A stretch of 64,000 nucleotides of DNA, taken from the NCBI GenBank assembly GCA_037962975.1, contig CM075669.1, positions 192,580,501-192,644,500 on the forward strand, in the 5' to 3' direction. The translations under genes were made by a program, and so were the position numbers. Each line of letters starts with the position of its first letter. The stretch's first letter is position 1. The notes under the pieces were generated by a model, which was not told the DNA's origin, made no database searches, and saw only the letters and a list, made by a program, of their open reading frames with translations. Positions 34,055 to 46,354 of this stretch are shown here, in pieces. Source of the stretch: Clitoria ternatea. Taxonomy: Eukaryota; Streptophyta; Magnoliopsida; Fabales; Fabaceae.

Positions 34055-35074
34055 TCAGGACCCTTCCTCAGCCCTATAAATAGGTCATTTCCAAGGCATT
34101 GAAGGCACCAATTCAACTCTGAGTTTTAGAACTTCCTTCCTTTCTTTCGAGTTTTGAGTGTTCTTTTGTGAGTTTATAAGTTTAGAGTGGTTTTTAGATA
34201 CTTGAGAGTGTTGTGTAGTATTGTGAGCTCTTGTATCGTGAAGTGTTTCCAAGTCTTCGTAATGTCAACCTCTGTAAGTGTTGTTTTTTACTTTTACTAT
34301 ATGTAACTAAATTGTTTATGTTAGAATTTGGTGAATCAATCTATTATATGATGTTGTAATTATGACCTCTACATATTTATGATTCAAGTACCATTTTAGT
34401 ATTTCAATCTTTTATTAGTGTGAACGTCAAACGGGAGAATGATTTTCATGCATATTGAAACTTGTTTTATTAGTATGAATGTCAAACGGGAGAATGATTA
34501 TTCATGCCGTATTAAAATTTGTTTTAATGAAAGTAAAAGTTGAAATACCCTTAATATGCCAATTACTAGGAATAGATTTAGTGATTATTGTTGCCATAAG
34601 GCCAGGACATAATGCAAATTTTTACTGAGAAAGTTCATGAGGGATTAGACTTTACGGTGACTACTTAGAATTTATATCACGAGGGATCGGTTATAATCGC
34701 TTTAAGCTGCAATGACATGAACTTGATAATTAAATATGTATGTTTGTAATCATTTCATTATATTTTAGTGCGAGGATCCTAATTCCAACATAATTTGTCA
34801 ATCTGTGTTTTTACTTCAAGTATCTGAGATTATTCTGGATTACATCTCACTTTCTAGATAAATTTTATCTTTACCACCTTTTTACCTCATGAATAAATCA
34901 ATCATCAAATTCTATGAATATTATATATATTGTTTATAAATCATTCTTTTGTTAATAAGTTTTGATACATTTGCCATAGTAAATAGAAATTACTGTGAAT
35001 TATTGGAAGTTTCAATCTCAAAGGAACGATATCTAAATTTGAAAACTATAAACGATTGGTGCGCTTGCTAATTA
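34055..35074 (+). mobile_element. Old, diverged Athila-type LTR fragment (same family as C and D)
   Basis: Follows the end of element A. It aligns in order with solo LTR D from about 1008 to 2007: TATA box (34075-34082), GTCAAACGGGAGAATGATT repeats (near 34427 and 34481), ACGAGGGATCGGTTATAAT (near 34680) and the end region ATTGGTGCGCTTGC. It breaks off before the last 56 bp. It is visibly more diverged than D is from the C LTRs, so it is an older copy. Element A inserted just upstream of its promoter. Confidence 0.8.
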
Positions 35075-35075
35075 A

Positions 35076-35195
35076 AAGACCCAACAGTATTCAGGGTCCA
35101 ACAATGATATAAACAAATTCAGGAATATAAAGTTTGGGGTCTGGTCTTAATTAGACCTAAAAAACATTCTTTTTCGTCCAGACTTTTTCTAAACA
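35076..35195 (-). mobile_element. LTR remnant of a SIRE/Maximus-like Ty1/Copia element
   Basis: On the minus strand, TGTTTAGAAAAAGTC follows a clear polypurine tract. About 120 bp remain before the junction with the Athila-type LTR fragment. Family assignment rests on the flanking ORFs. Confidence 0.5.
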
Positions 35196-35208
35196 ATCTC
35201 CCCCTATT
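35196..35208 (-). other. Polypurine tract of the SIRE-like element
   Basis: Minus strand AAATAGGGGGAGAT directly before the LTR start TGTTT, a typical Copia SIRE-type PPT. Confidence 0.6.
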
Positions 35209-35599
35209 TGTTGATAACAAACATCAAGTCTTTTTTGAAAACAAAGCCTGTAATTTAGAGAGAATAAGATTCCTTTATAACAAAAGATAGAAATGATTCT
35301 TCATTAATCAAAAAGATACTGCATGCATTGCATACTTCAAAATACATCTCATGATAACATTGCTTCACATTACTTCACACAAAAGACTTGTAATCTTATC
35401 CCTCTTTTGTAATCAACAAAAGAAGGGGCATCACCGAGGCTCGAAAAGCAGATCACGAGTAACGAAAGACAAGAAAAGAGGGAAAGCAGCGGAGGAAACA
35501 ATAGTGAAAAATCAAGTTTGTAAAGCAAAAAAAAGGGGAAGCAAAAGTAAATAAAAAGGGCCGATAAAGAAAAATAGGATTGTAGGAAGAAAAGGAGTA

Positions 35600-37119
35600 A
35601 GAACAGGAGGGTTCTTCTTGAAGAGTCCAGAGATAGTGGCACCAGATAGCATCAGCCTGAGCTTCGGTCGGTTTGGGAGCAGTCCAAAGACTCTTAAGAG
35701 TAGCTGCTTTGGCTGAAAGAGGCATGAGCTTCTTCAATCTGCCCAGAGAAATCCATTTAGCAGGTGGAGGACTGTGAGGTACAACAAATAAAATCTTCTT
35801 CCAAGGAATGACAACAAGACAATTCCTAATGGACACATCATATAAAGAGATAAAACCATGTTTCAAGTCTCTAGCAACAGAAGCCTGCTCAGCTTGAAGC
35901 ACATGAAACATTCCAAGATCACCATTAGGATTAGATGGTCGAATGTGAAGTGTGCGAGGGTTGAAGTTGGGATGACGAACAATAACCTGATTATAAGGGT
36001 TGGAGTAACCAAGGTTAATGGAGTCAAAAATAGGTTTATAGAAAATATATTTAGGGAATGTGGGCTAGCGTTTAAGAAGAGAGGGAAGGTGAGATTTATG
36101 GATAACAGTAAAAGGAACAATGACTAAAGAAGATGAGGTTGGGGGTAAGGAGGTAGGGATAATGGTAAGAGGAGTAGGTTAAGGTGAGGAGGAGGGTAAA
36201 GATGGATCAGAGTGGACAGAGGGCAAAGGTTCAAACCTTGATCTTTTGGAACATTTCTCAGGGGAGGCTGATCTTTTACGCTTGAGAGAAGTTTAAAAGT
36301 GGTAGCGTTACTGTTGTAGAGGCCAACGGTGGCATAGGATTGATTTAGCCAATCTAGATATTTCCAGTTATGAACCTCAGAGACTAGATTATTCTTTAGG
36401 TATCCACGGATGAATCGTAGATAGTGGGTGTAAGCAGAGTAACCACCACACTGTTGAAGGGTGTCATGGTTTGCAGCCATAACGCGCTAATATTCATCAT
36501 AAAATTCAATAAACTTAGCACTCTAGTCTAAAGAATTCCAACCTGCCACTGAAATCTCTGGATGTAGTGAAGACAGAAACAAATAACTCTAATACTTCAT
36601 CACCAGAAAGTTTCTTCAAATATGATTCAAAGGAAGGTCTGAACAGAGGAGGTGTAGAGGTCTAGTGAGCTGTGGAGGGAGCAGAAACTATGATGCCTTT
36701 CCTAGTACTAGACTTCTTCTTGGTAGAGCACCATTGAATTTGACTGATCGGAAGATGATCATCAGAATCTGAGGACCCCTTTGGTGGTGCAGGGTTTACA
36801 TGAAGGTCTGATTCTTGAACAGGAAATAAAAAAAGGCTATCTGACAGGGTTTCACCTTAAGAGAAAAGTCGGATTCTTTTGAGGATGTATCAGACATATC
36901 GAGGACCAATTTTCTGGCCTTCTTGTAAAGCGAAAGCGCTGAGTACGTTGGGAGCAGACCCAGACTTCCTGGTCTTGGAAGTAGACTTTTTCTTCATAGG
37001 AGGAGCCAGGGAAGGACTTTAAGGTTGATCCATAAGAGGAGAGAAGGTAGGCAACTTGCTGACCATCAAGGAGGGAGTCACCAAATCTTTCACCGAGTCT
37101 GTTTGCATATTTTCAAGTG
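35600..37119 (-). pseudogene. Env-like ORF of the SIRE-like element, C-terminal part (degenerate)
   Basis: Lies between the element PPT and the E insertion. Readable fragments on the minus strand include KHGFISLYDVSIRNCLVVIP and ARDL (near 35880-35810), LKSLWTAPKPTEAQADAIW (near 35690), and GGYSAYTHYLRFIRGYLKNN (near 36440). Frames change several times and there are many stops. The position after pol and before the 3' LTR fits the additional env-like ORF of SIRE/Maximus Copia elements. No membrane segment can be claimed from such damaged sequence. Confidence 0.5.
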
Positions 37120-37124
37120 CAAAC

Positions 37125-40100
37125 TGTAACATCCCGAATTTTAAAATAGAGGATTAAGTAAGGAAAATAAGTATTGACAAGTTGAATATGAATTGTTTAA
37201 TGTCCCAATAAATTGAAATTAATTAAATTAAGATTTTTGGGGGCTGTTGGTAATTTATGGAGACCGGTTAAGCTGAAAATGAGCCCGGTTAAGATATGGG
37301 TGTCGGACCAAGTATCTCAGAATGAGATGATATTGGTCAGGGATGTCAAGGATAATATTGGGAATCCAAATATGTATTCGGAATAATTTTCAGATGAAGT
37401 ATAGAGCCCGAACTAAGTACCTGCTGGTTATGAAACGATGAAGCTTTAATGAATGGGATTAAAAATAAATCAAAACCCTAATTTTTCCCTTCCTATTCAC
37501 GTGTGTTTGCAGAAGTAGTTGGGCATATGCACTTCATTTCTTCTTCTCTTCATCATCTTCTTCATTCCCTCTTCTTCTTTCTAAGCCCTAGCTTTGAGTG
37601 GTGAACTCCCCCTCTCATTTTCATTTTCAAGGAACTAGGAAGGAGACCATTGAAGCTGAATCCTTCTTCCTCTTCTTTCCTCATTTTCGTGTGGCCTACC
37701 TCTACTTGGAAACCCATTTTCATTTTGGGTGTGAGGTGAACTTTTTCCCTATTTTTGGATAGATTGATGTTGGTATTATGTAGTATTGTGACTTAAAGGA
37801 AGCCATGCATGTGAATGGATGGTTATGAGGAGCATTTAATACATGAGTTTAATATGGGTTTTCATGAGAGTAAGATTTCTTGGGAAGTAATGAAGGTGGA
37901 TGCATTTATGGATGGAAGGAGAAGAGTATTTATGATGGTTGTTGGATTTTATAAAACCCTAGCTTCATAAATTTGGGGGAAATGTATAATGGAGGTAGAT
38001 GAGCATTTATTGTTGGCAATAAATATGGGTTATGATGAATAATGGTCATTTGTGATGGTATTTGGTTGGTGGAAGTCATTGATGGAGAAACCCATGAAAG
38101 GGGTTTGGTTCTAGAGTGCATAATAATAAATGGTAGCACCTAACCCATGGTGGTTATGGTGGATGAAAATGAAATAAAAGAGGTTTGAGAGTTAAAATAA
38201 TATAAACATCAAGTTATTGAAATATATAAGTATCCGAGTCTTAATGGATAAATAGAAAATTGATTGTATAATGTGTTGTGATGTAGGAAGTGACCCCATC
38301 GATGAGGCGGAAACGTCAAACCGCGTTGATCACTACTTCACTTAAGGTAGGAGGGGGTAACTATTCTAAATGCATGATTTCATCCATTGATGATGTGAAA
38401 ATATGTATATGTGATTATGTCTATAATTGTTTGAATGGATGATGTGATGATGTTATGATTTGAATGCATTTAGAATGATTATTGTTGTATGGCATGTGTT
38501 TGGGATAAAGGATATGATGTTGTAATGAGATTATGATGATGAGATATGATGGTGGTTTAAAACCATGTAGGAATTGAAATCCATGACAAAAAATATCCCG
38601 AAGATGTATGTTTGAATTGATGAATGTGTATGCCACTAACTCTTAATGTGTATGAAATGTAAAGAGAATTGGTGATGACTGAGGATGATGAAAATATTGA
38701 AATCCATTAAGTGGTGGTGAATGATTGTATGTGGAGTGGCATCTAGGATGCACAGTGTGAGGATGCATTTGATTTGCATTTGCATTGCATCCATGGCATA
38801 TCATAGTTGTCTATGTTGAATATTAGGGGGTTCCACTAAGCTAGCCCAGTGGGAGGGCGGCTCAGTGCACGAGCGTATTGTGGTTTTTCCCCTGTGACTC
38901 GGTGTGTGAGTCACAAAGCTGTCCATAGTTTGGTGACGAGGCACCCTATATGGCGGGCCCAGTGGGCGGGCGGCTCTATGGTGAGCGAGTTTACCTTGGT
39001 GTCCGACGGGACACGGCTCTCTCGATGTGTGTTCGGGAGGGGCCCGTAGCACTTGTGGTATTTGAGGCCACGATGTTGATCCATAAGTCACGGGGTGACT
39101 AGTGCTACAGATAGGTGTTAGCAGTTTGGTACCAGTAAAATTATGATGGTGTAAGCATGCATAAATTGAGATATATGGGTACACAATTTTCCTACTGTAG
39201 TAGGGGCATAGTAGCACACTTATGCTTGTCCCACAATAGAATTAATGTTGTATTCCCACAGTCGGATCGTATTGTTTGATGAGAAATTCTTGTGCATATG
39301 CATTAGCTTTAAGAGCATTTGTATATAGCTGGAGATATGCATAGTTGAAAGCCCATAGTGGCGAGGGATGAATGAGAATTGAAAGGGAAGAGAGTGGATG
39401 TTAACCCTATGTTTGTATGTGGTGAACCAAATGAATGAAATTGTAGATGCATACTTGATTTTGTGAGATATGCTTATAAATGATGTGTGATGTTGTGTAA
39501 GATATGTTATGTGAACAAGTATACATGTATTTCACCATAATGTATGACTTTAATTCATTTGGATTATGTTACTCACCTCCTCGTTGCTATTTTTAAAGTT
39601 GATGTAGGTATGAGGTAAATCCTACTATTTTGGAGGCCGAGTTTGAAGAAGGTAAATATGGAATGAGAATGTGTGAGCCTTGGCCGGCATGAATTCGTTT
39701 TGTGGAGTATATGGTATCCATATACTCAATTTTGTAATAGTTGATGATTTTGGAGGTCATGGAAGAAAATTGGATATGTGTGTATGGCCAATTTTCATTC
39801 ATGACCCAAAGGATGTAAAGGATATAATAGTAGCACTTGATGATGTTATTTGAATGAAGAAATGTGTGTATGTGTGTTTGTACCATTTCATAGAGCATGT
39901 TAAATGTTGTCTAATTTTATGAAAGAATGAAAGTTTGTGTAAAAATTTGTGTTTTGTTGACCACATGAATTGGTGTGTTGGATTCCCTATGATTTCATGA
40001 ATTAGAAGGGCCTTAGTAAATAATGATGAATGAGAAAAGTTATGGATATGTTATATAATGTGTAGACCATGTTAAATGTAAATAAATTGTAGAAGAATGA

Positions 40101-41499
40101 GTTTTGGTATGGTGTGTGGCATGTTTGGTGTATAATTTTGCATTTTTTGCATGGATGCTGCAGAACTCGCTCAAGCGAGTGAGAATCTCGCTCGAGCGAG
40201 ATTGTTGTGAAACAGGGGATTCGCCACTGGCCCGAATTCACTCAGGCGAATGGCCATCTCGCCCAAGCGAGATTGTTAATAGAATCAAGGGTGGCCACTG
40301 GACAAAATTCACCCGAGCGAAGGATTTTGAGGATGGCATTCGCCCAAGCGAGGCGAGTGAAAAATCGAGTGTTAGGGAGTCTAGACTGAGCGAGAAAAGA
40401 CTTGGATTTAGATTGATTTTGCCGAGTGAATAACCGATCAGGTGATGAGTCAGTTTTAGAATGAATTGTCGAGTGAATGACCGATCAGGTGATGAGTCGA
40501 TTTTTGGAATGATTTTACCAAGTGGAAACCCGAGTGAGAGAAGACTCAGATTTGGATTGATTTTACCGAGTGGAAAACTGAGTGAGAGAAGACTCAGATT
40601 TGGAATGATTTTGTCAAGTGGAAACCCGAGTGAGAGAAGACTCGGATTTGGATTGATTTTGCCGAGTGGAAAACCGAGTGAGAGATGGGTCGGTCTGGAT
40701 TATTTTGCCGAGTGGAAAACCGAGCGCGAGATGAGTCGGTTTTGGAAGGATTCTGCCGAATGAAAACCCGAGTGCTGGGAGACCTTGCTGAGCGAGCGAG
40801 TATAAGCTCGGCTCTGGAAGTTATTTGCTTAGGCAAAAAGGTCTCACCCAAGTGAGTAATGGGTAGCATTGATACTGGTCGAATTTCGCTTGAGCGAATG
40901 GCCTCGGTTGAGGTGCTCGCTCAAGCGAGTCGGTATTGAATTCGGTTCTGGACGATTTTCGCCCACGCTCGCTGACTCCGCCCAAGCGAGGCTTGTGTGT
41001 CTCGCTCAAGTGAGTCGGAATTCGCTTGAGCGAAGTGACCCCCTGTAATTCCCTTTCTCCTTTCGCTCGGCTTACTCCTTTCTCGCCCGAGCGTTCTATG
41101 TGTGACTCGCTCAAGCGAGTGGGTATCTCGCTTGAGCGAAGGGTGCTCTGATAGCCCAAAATGCATTATTCAAATTAGTTTCCCTCTTTTTCACACTGAA
41201 ACTTGATTCCACAATATTTGATGAGTACTTTGGGTATAAAATTGGGTTTCTTAATTCCAAAGTGGTCGGCTTCTTAAAATCTATTCATATAATGTTAATG
41301 TACTCAATTTTTCTTCTGCTGTTTTAATTGAGGAATTCTTTAAGGTTAATTCTCTTAACTTACCTTCTCATATCTTCACATATGAGACAGGTCTCTAATT
41401 GGTCCAGGGAATTAAATGAACAGCTTCACCACTTGCAACTATCATGAATTAATTACACTAAAATCATGAAAAATTTACCTCTATTTTTGGGGTGTCTCA
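37125..41499 (+). mobile_element. 5' LTR of element E
   Basis: 4375 bp. Contains AGCCTTGGCCGGC (39676-39688), palindromes such as ACTCGCTCAAGCGAGT (40164-40179) and a further cluster at 40885-41150, and a tandem array with about 48-bp period (40513-40790). The gene-like frames in it (for example 38801-39217) recur in the 3' LTR only because the LTRs are duplicates. Confidence 0.9.
40513..40790 (+). repeat. Tandem repeat, about 48-bp unit, in the 5' LTR of E
   Basis: Five to six diverged units of the pattern TTTTACCGAGTGGAAACCCG followed by AGTGAGAGAAGACTCGGATT and TGGATTGA. The matching array in the 3' LTR is at 49713-49990. Because 48 is a multiple of three, a plus-strand frame stays open across it (40461-40763 and 49661-49963). 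Confidence 0.75.
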
Positions 41500-41502
41500 A
41501 CC

Positions 41503-41514
41503 TGGGATCAGAGC
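41503..41514 (+). other. Primer binding site of element E (Met-tRNA type, one mismatch)
   Basis: TGGGATCAGAGC, three bases after the LTR, differs by one base from the TGGTATCAGAGC of element A. Confidence 0.75.
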
Positions 41515-41811
41515 ATTCATTGCTCTTGATACGATTATAAGTGATGTTGTTCATGTGTTTAATTCTTGTGGCTGATTGATTTACGAATTATGTGGGTGAA
41601 TTATGATGGTTGTCATTGAATTGAGATTATCATATGATTGTTGTTAAGCCCGACCAGGCAATTCCTTTCTCATATTTACCTTCTAATTATGAAATACATT
41701 ATGAGGATACTTGTGTTAAGATGGTTAATGATGAATGATATATGTATATACACTGGGTGAAGAAACTTTAAGCTTCTAATTATGTTTATGTTGTTGTATA
41801 TAGATTGAGTA

Positions 41812-42720
41812 ATGGCGAATAGGCGCAATGTTGATACGGCCGCTATGGCTGAAGCCTTTAATCGCTTTGCCAATATACTTGAATGGCAACAACAACCTAT
41901 TGGTCAGCCGAATCAAGGTCTTGACCGATTCCTTAAGCGGAAGCCTTCTGAATTTCATGGAGGCTATAAACCGGAAGATGCATATGTTTGGATCTGTGAC
42001 TTGGAACGGATATTCGCTAGCATGGAATGTACCGAAGCTCAGAAGGTGGAATATGCAGTGTTTATGGTTCGGAGTGAGGCCGAATCTTGGTGGATCCTCA
42101 CTCGTGGGCGTATGATTGCCGCCCACACTCCTCTAAATAGGGAGAATTTCAAGGCGGAATTTCTTAGGAAGTACTTTCCTGAGAGTTATAAGAATAAGAA
42201 AGAGCTTGAATTTATGGAGCTCAAGTAAGGAGGCATGTCGGTTGAGGAGTATGCTTTGAAATTTGAAGAGTTATGTGTGTTTTATCCTCCCTTTCAGCAA
42301 GAGGGCACTGAAGCTTCAAAGTGTGTTAAATTTGAAAACGGACTGCGCCAAGAGATCAAGAAGGCGATTTGTCACCAAGAGATTAGGAGTTTTCCTACTG
42401 TTGTGAACAAGTATAGAATTTTTGAAGAGAATGATGTTGCTCCAAGGAGTTACTCGGGGCATAATTACAAGTTGAAAGGCCAATCTTCTAGCTTCAAGAA
42501 GAAAGGCAACTTTAAGAGCAATATACAATTTGTACGTGGTTCCTCTTCCTTCAGAGGTGGACGAGGTGGCGGAAGGCATGGTGCCAATGGTGGCCGAGGT
42601 AATGGCCAAGGACTTCGTTGTTTCCAATGTGGTGGAAATCATTTGGCTAGAGAATGTAACCATAAAGAAACAGTGGTGTGCTACAGATGCAACCAACGGG
42701 GGCATATCCGCCCCGTGTCC
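41812..42720 (+). pseudogene. gag: gag of element E (one stop, one frameshift)
   Basis: ATG at 41812 (MANRRNVDTAAMAEAFNRFA). The capsid region has FLKRKPSEFHGG, LERIFASMECTEAQKVEYAV, AESWWILTRG and EELCVFYPPFQQEGTEASKC. TAA at 42226-42228 stands between FMELK and GGMSVEEYA, where element B has Gln (FMELKQG), so it is a CAA to TAA change. Zinc knuckles CFQCGGNHLAREC and CYRCNQRGHIRP follow; a single-base indel near 42712-42718 shifts the frame within the second knuckle, and the Gly/Arg/Asn-rich linker continues in the next frame. Confidence 0.88.
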
Positions 42721-45700
42721 CTTGAATGCCACGGATGTTGTGGTACGTAATGATGCAAACCGTGGAGGCTACGGTGCTTTTAGAGGCCGTGGTCGCGGAA
42801 ATGGTAATGGCAGAAGAAATGGCAATCGGAATAGTGGTAACGGTCGTGGTAATGGAAACGGCCGAGGTAATGGTAATGGTGGTCGGAATGGCCCAAATCG
42901 TGGTGCTAATCAACAAATGGCTGGAAGAGTCTTTACCGTGACCGGTGAAGAGGCAGCACAAGCTGAGGATCTTGTCCAAAGTGAGTGCCAAATACATGGT
43001 AATAATGTTAATGTAATATTTGACTCGGGTGCGACGCACTCCTTCATTTCTGAAGATTGTGTGAGGTGCTTGCGGGTGCCTATGTGTATGATGAAAGGCT
43101 CTATATTGGTGACTACACCGACCGATGCTTGCTTAAGATCGGTGACTCGATGTGAGAATGTCAAGATGGACTTGGAGGGTAGAAAATTTGCTGTATCCCT
43201 CGTGTGTTTGCCTATGAAAGATCTGGATGTTATTCTAGGCATGGATTGGTTATCCGCCAACAAGGTTTTGGTGGATTGTCATAGCAAGACGGTGATTTTC
43301 CCAACCTCTAATACTGAAGGCTTTAATGTGCGAGGTATCTCTCAACTTCTTGTGATGTTCTATTTGGTGGATGGGAATGGTGCTTCCCAATCTTGTGGGA
43401 TTCCTATTGTTTCGGAATTTCCCAATGTGTTTCCAGTGGAGATTCCCGGATTACCTCCTCCACGAGAAGTAAAATTTTCTATCGATCTTATTCTGGGTGC
43501 GGAACCTGTTTCCCGAGCACCGTATTGAATGTCTCCTGTAGAGTTGACAGAATTAAAGAAGCAAGTGGAAGAATTACTTGAACGGGAGTTTATTCGCCCA
43601 AGTGTGTCTCCTTGGGGTGCTCCTGTGTTGTTGGTGAAGAAGAAAGATGGGAGCATGAGACTGTATGTTGATTATCGCCAACTCAACAAACTAACCATTA
43701 AGAATAAATACCCCCTTCCACGTATTGACGATCTTTTGGATCAATTGAAGGGTGTTGTTGTGTTTTCGAAGATTGATTTGCGTTCCGGATATCACCAAAT
43801 TCGGGTGAAGACTGAAGATATTCCGAAGACTACTTTCCGAACGCGGTATGGACATTATGAGTACGTAGTGATGCCATTTGGGGTGACGAATGCTCCTGCG
43901 ATTTTCATGAGCTACATGAATCGCATCTTCCATGAATATCTTGATCAATTCGTTGTGGTATTTATTGACGACATTTTGGTGTACTCCAAGAGTCATGAAG
44001 AGCATGAGAGACATCTTCGTCTAGTATTGACTATTCTTCGAGAGAAGGAGTTGTATGCAAAGCTCTCTAAGTGTGAATTTTGGCTGTCTGAGGTCCAATT
44101 TCTTGGACATGTTATTTCAAAAGATGGAGTTACGGTTGATAAGTCGAAGGTTGAAGCTGTAATGGCTTGGGAAAGACCGACATCTGTGACGGAGATAAGA
44201 AGTTTTCTTGGTCTTGCCGGTTACTACCGGAGGTTTATTGAGGGATTTTCCCATTTGGCTTTACCACTAACGAAGTTGACTCGTAAGAATCAATCTTTTG
44301 TGTGGACCTGAGAGTGTGAAGAAAGTTTCCAAGAGTTGAAGTTAAGGCTTACTACTGCACCAGTGTTAGCATTGCCTGATTTGGCGGATGAATTCATGGT
44401 ATATTGCGATGCGTCTAAGCTTGGTCTTGGATGTGTAATAATGCAAAAGGAGCGTGTGATAGCCTATGCGTCGAGACAGTTGTGACCGCATGAGGTTAAC
44501 TATCCCAAACACGATTTGGAATTAGCGGCGGTGGTGTTCGCTTTGAAGTTGTGGCGACACTACTTGTATGGCTCGAAATTTGTGGTCTTCAGCGACCACA
44601 AGAGTCTTAAATATCTGATCGACCAAAAGGAGTTGAATATGCGCCAATGACAGTGGATGGAGTTCCTAAAAGACTATGAGTTTGAATTAAGGTATCACCC
44701 CGGAAAGGCTAATGTAGTCGCTGATGCTTTGAGCCGGAAGTCATTGCATGTCTCCATGATGATGGCAAAAGAGATGGAGTTGATTGAACAATTTAGAGAT
44801 TTGAATGTGAGCGTGGAGACTTACACTTCCAAGAAAATGGCGTTGGAGATGTTGAAGGTTACAAATGAGTTTCTTGAATATGTGAAGGCGCAACAACCCA
44901 ATGATGAGTATTTGATTGAGATGAAGAAAACCCAAGAGAAAGGGAAGAATTTGTTCTTAGTGGAAGATCAAGATGGCATTTGGCGTGTGAAGGGCCGAAT
45001 TTATGTTCCCTCAAGTGGTGATGTGAGAAAATATGTACTTGAGGAAGCTCATAAAAGCATATTGAGTATTCATCCTGGTTCTACCAAGATGTATCAAGAT
45101 TTAAAGAAGAATTTTTGGTGGCCCGGTATGAAGCATGATGTGGCAAATTTTGTAGCATCTTACCTTGTTTGTCAGAAGGCTAAGGTCGAGCATCAGAGAC
45201 CATCTGGTTATTTGAGACCGTTGGAGATCCCTATTTGGAAATGGGATAGCATAGCTATGGATTTTGGTTCTGGACTACCCAGAACTCGTGCTGGAAATGA
45301 TGCTATATGGGTGATTGTAGACCGGTTGACAAAATGTGCTCACTTTTTGCCCACTAATATGAAGAGTTCCTTGAAGAAATTGGCACAAATATATATCAAG
45401 GAGATTGTTAGGTTGCATGGTGTTCAGTCCAGCATCATATCCGACCGTGATCCTCGGTTTTGGGGACGTTTGCATGATGAGTTGGGTTCTAAGTTGAAGC
45501 TTAGTTCCGCATATCACCCTCAAACCGATGGATAATCGGAGAGAACTATACAAAGCCTGGAAGATTTGTTGAGAGCTTGTGTCCTTGAGCACGGAGGATG
45601 TTGGGAGAGATTTCTGCCGTTGATCGAATTCACATACAATAATAGCTTCCATTCCAGTATTGGTATGGCACCGTATGAGGAGTTGTATGGAAGGAAGTGT

Positions 45701-46354
45701 AGAACTCCCTTGTGTTGGCTTGAAGTTGGTGAAAACTTGTCCTTAGGGCCGGAGATTATCCAAGAAACTACCGAGTAGATTAGGAGGATACAAGAGAATA
45801 TGAAGATTGCTCAAGATAGGCAGAAGAGTTATTATGACAAGAGGCATAGACCACTTGAATTTCAAGTTGGTGATCATGTATTCCTGAAGGTCTCACGCGA
45901 CAAAGGAATTGGAAGGGCGCTGAAGAGTGGAAAGTTGAGCCCTAGATTTATTGGACCTTACGAGGTATTGGAGCGGATTGGTGAGGTTGCTTATCGAATA
46001 GCACTCGCTCCGCATCTTGCTAATCTACACGTGTTCCACGTGTCGCAGTTGAGAAAATATGTTTATGATCCTCTACACATGATTCCTGTGGACGAGATTG
46101 ATGTACGAGAGGATTTATCTATCCCTCCTGTTTCCGTTCGCATTGTCGGACATTCCGTGAAGAAATTGCGGAACAAGTTGGTACCTTTGGTGGAGGTCGC
46201 TTGGAAACATGGGAATGTGGAAACGTTCACATGGGAACGCAAAGACGATATCAGAGAATGGTATCCCGATGCATTCGAATCCGGTAAGTTAAATTTCGAG
46301 GACGAAATTTTCTTTTTGGAGGGGTGGATTGTAACATCCCGAATTTTAAAATAG
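42721..46354 (+). pseudogene. pol: pol of element E: protease, RT, RNase H, integrase and chromodomain-like end (broken)
   Basis: Open in one frame except for stops at 43526-43528, 44309-44311, 44483-44485, 44648-44650, 45533-45535 and 45776-45778. Protease VIFDSGATHSFI near 43014; RT with VVFIDDILVYSK near 43950-43990; RNase H with FSDHKSLKYL and YHPGKANVVADALSRKS (near 44590-44750); integrase zinc motif near 45050-45175 with the first Cys of C-x-x-C changed to Tyr (SYLVCQKA). The catalytic Asp residues are in AMDF and SDRDPRF, and the catalytic Glu in SERT near 45537 is kept. About four residues after DPRF are deleted. The chromodomain-like end has TWERKDDIREWYPDAF. The frame ends 25 bases inside the 3' LTR. 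Confidence 0.9.
46291..46329 (+). other. Palindrome and polypurine tract of element E
   Basis: AAATTTCGAGGACGAAATTT (46291-46310) is coding here (NFEDEI), followed by TTTTTGGAGGGGTGGAT before the 3' LTR. The same palindrome occurs in non-coding context in A and B. Confidence 0.8.

Noticed and set aside
35351..35554. Plus-strand Lys-rich frame near the SIRE LTR
   Set aside because: Antisense to the degenerate env-like ORF end; low-complexity and without a domain.
38801..39217. 138-codon frames in the E LTRs (also 48000-48416)
   Set aside because: No domain; located in LTR with a strong GC patch; repeated only because of LTR duplication.
42530..42720. Val/Glu-rich frame before the gag frameshift of E
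   Set aside because: Out-of-frame reading of the zinc-knuckle region; only the part after about 42712 is the real continuation.
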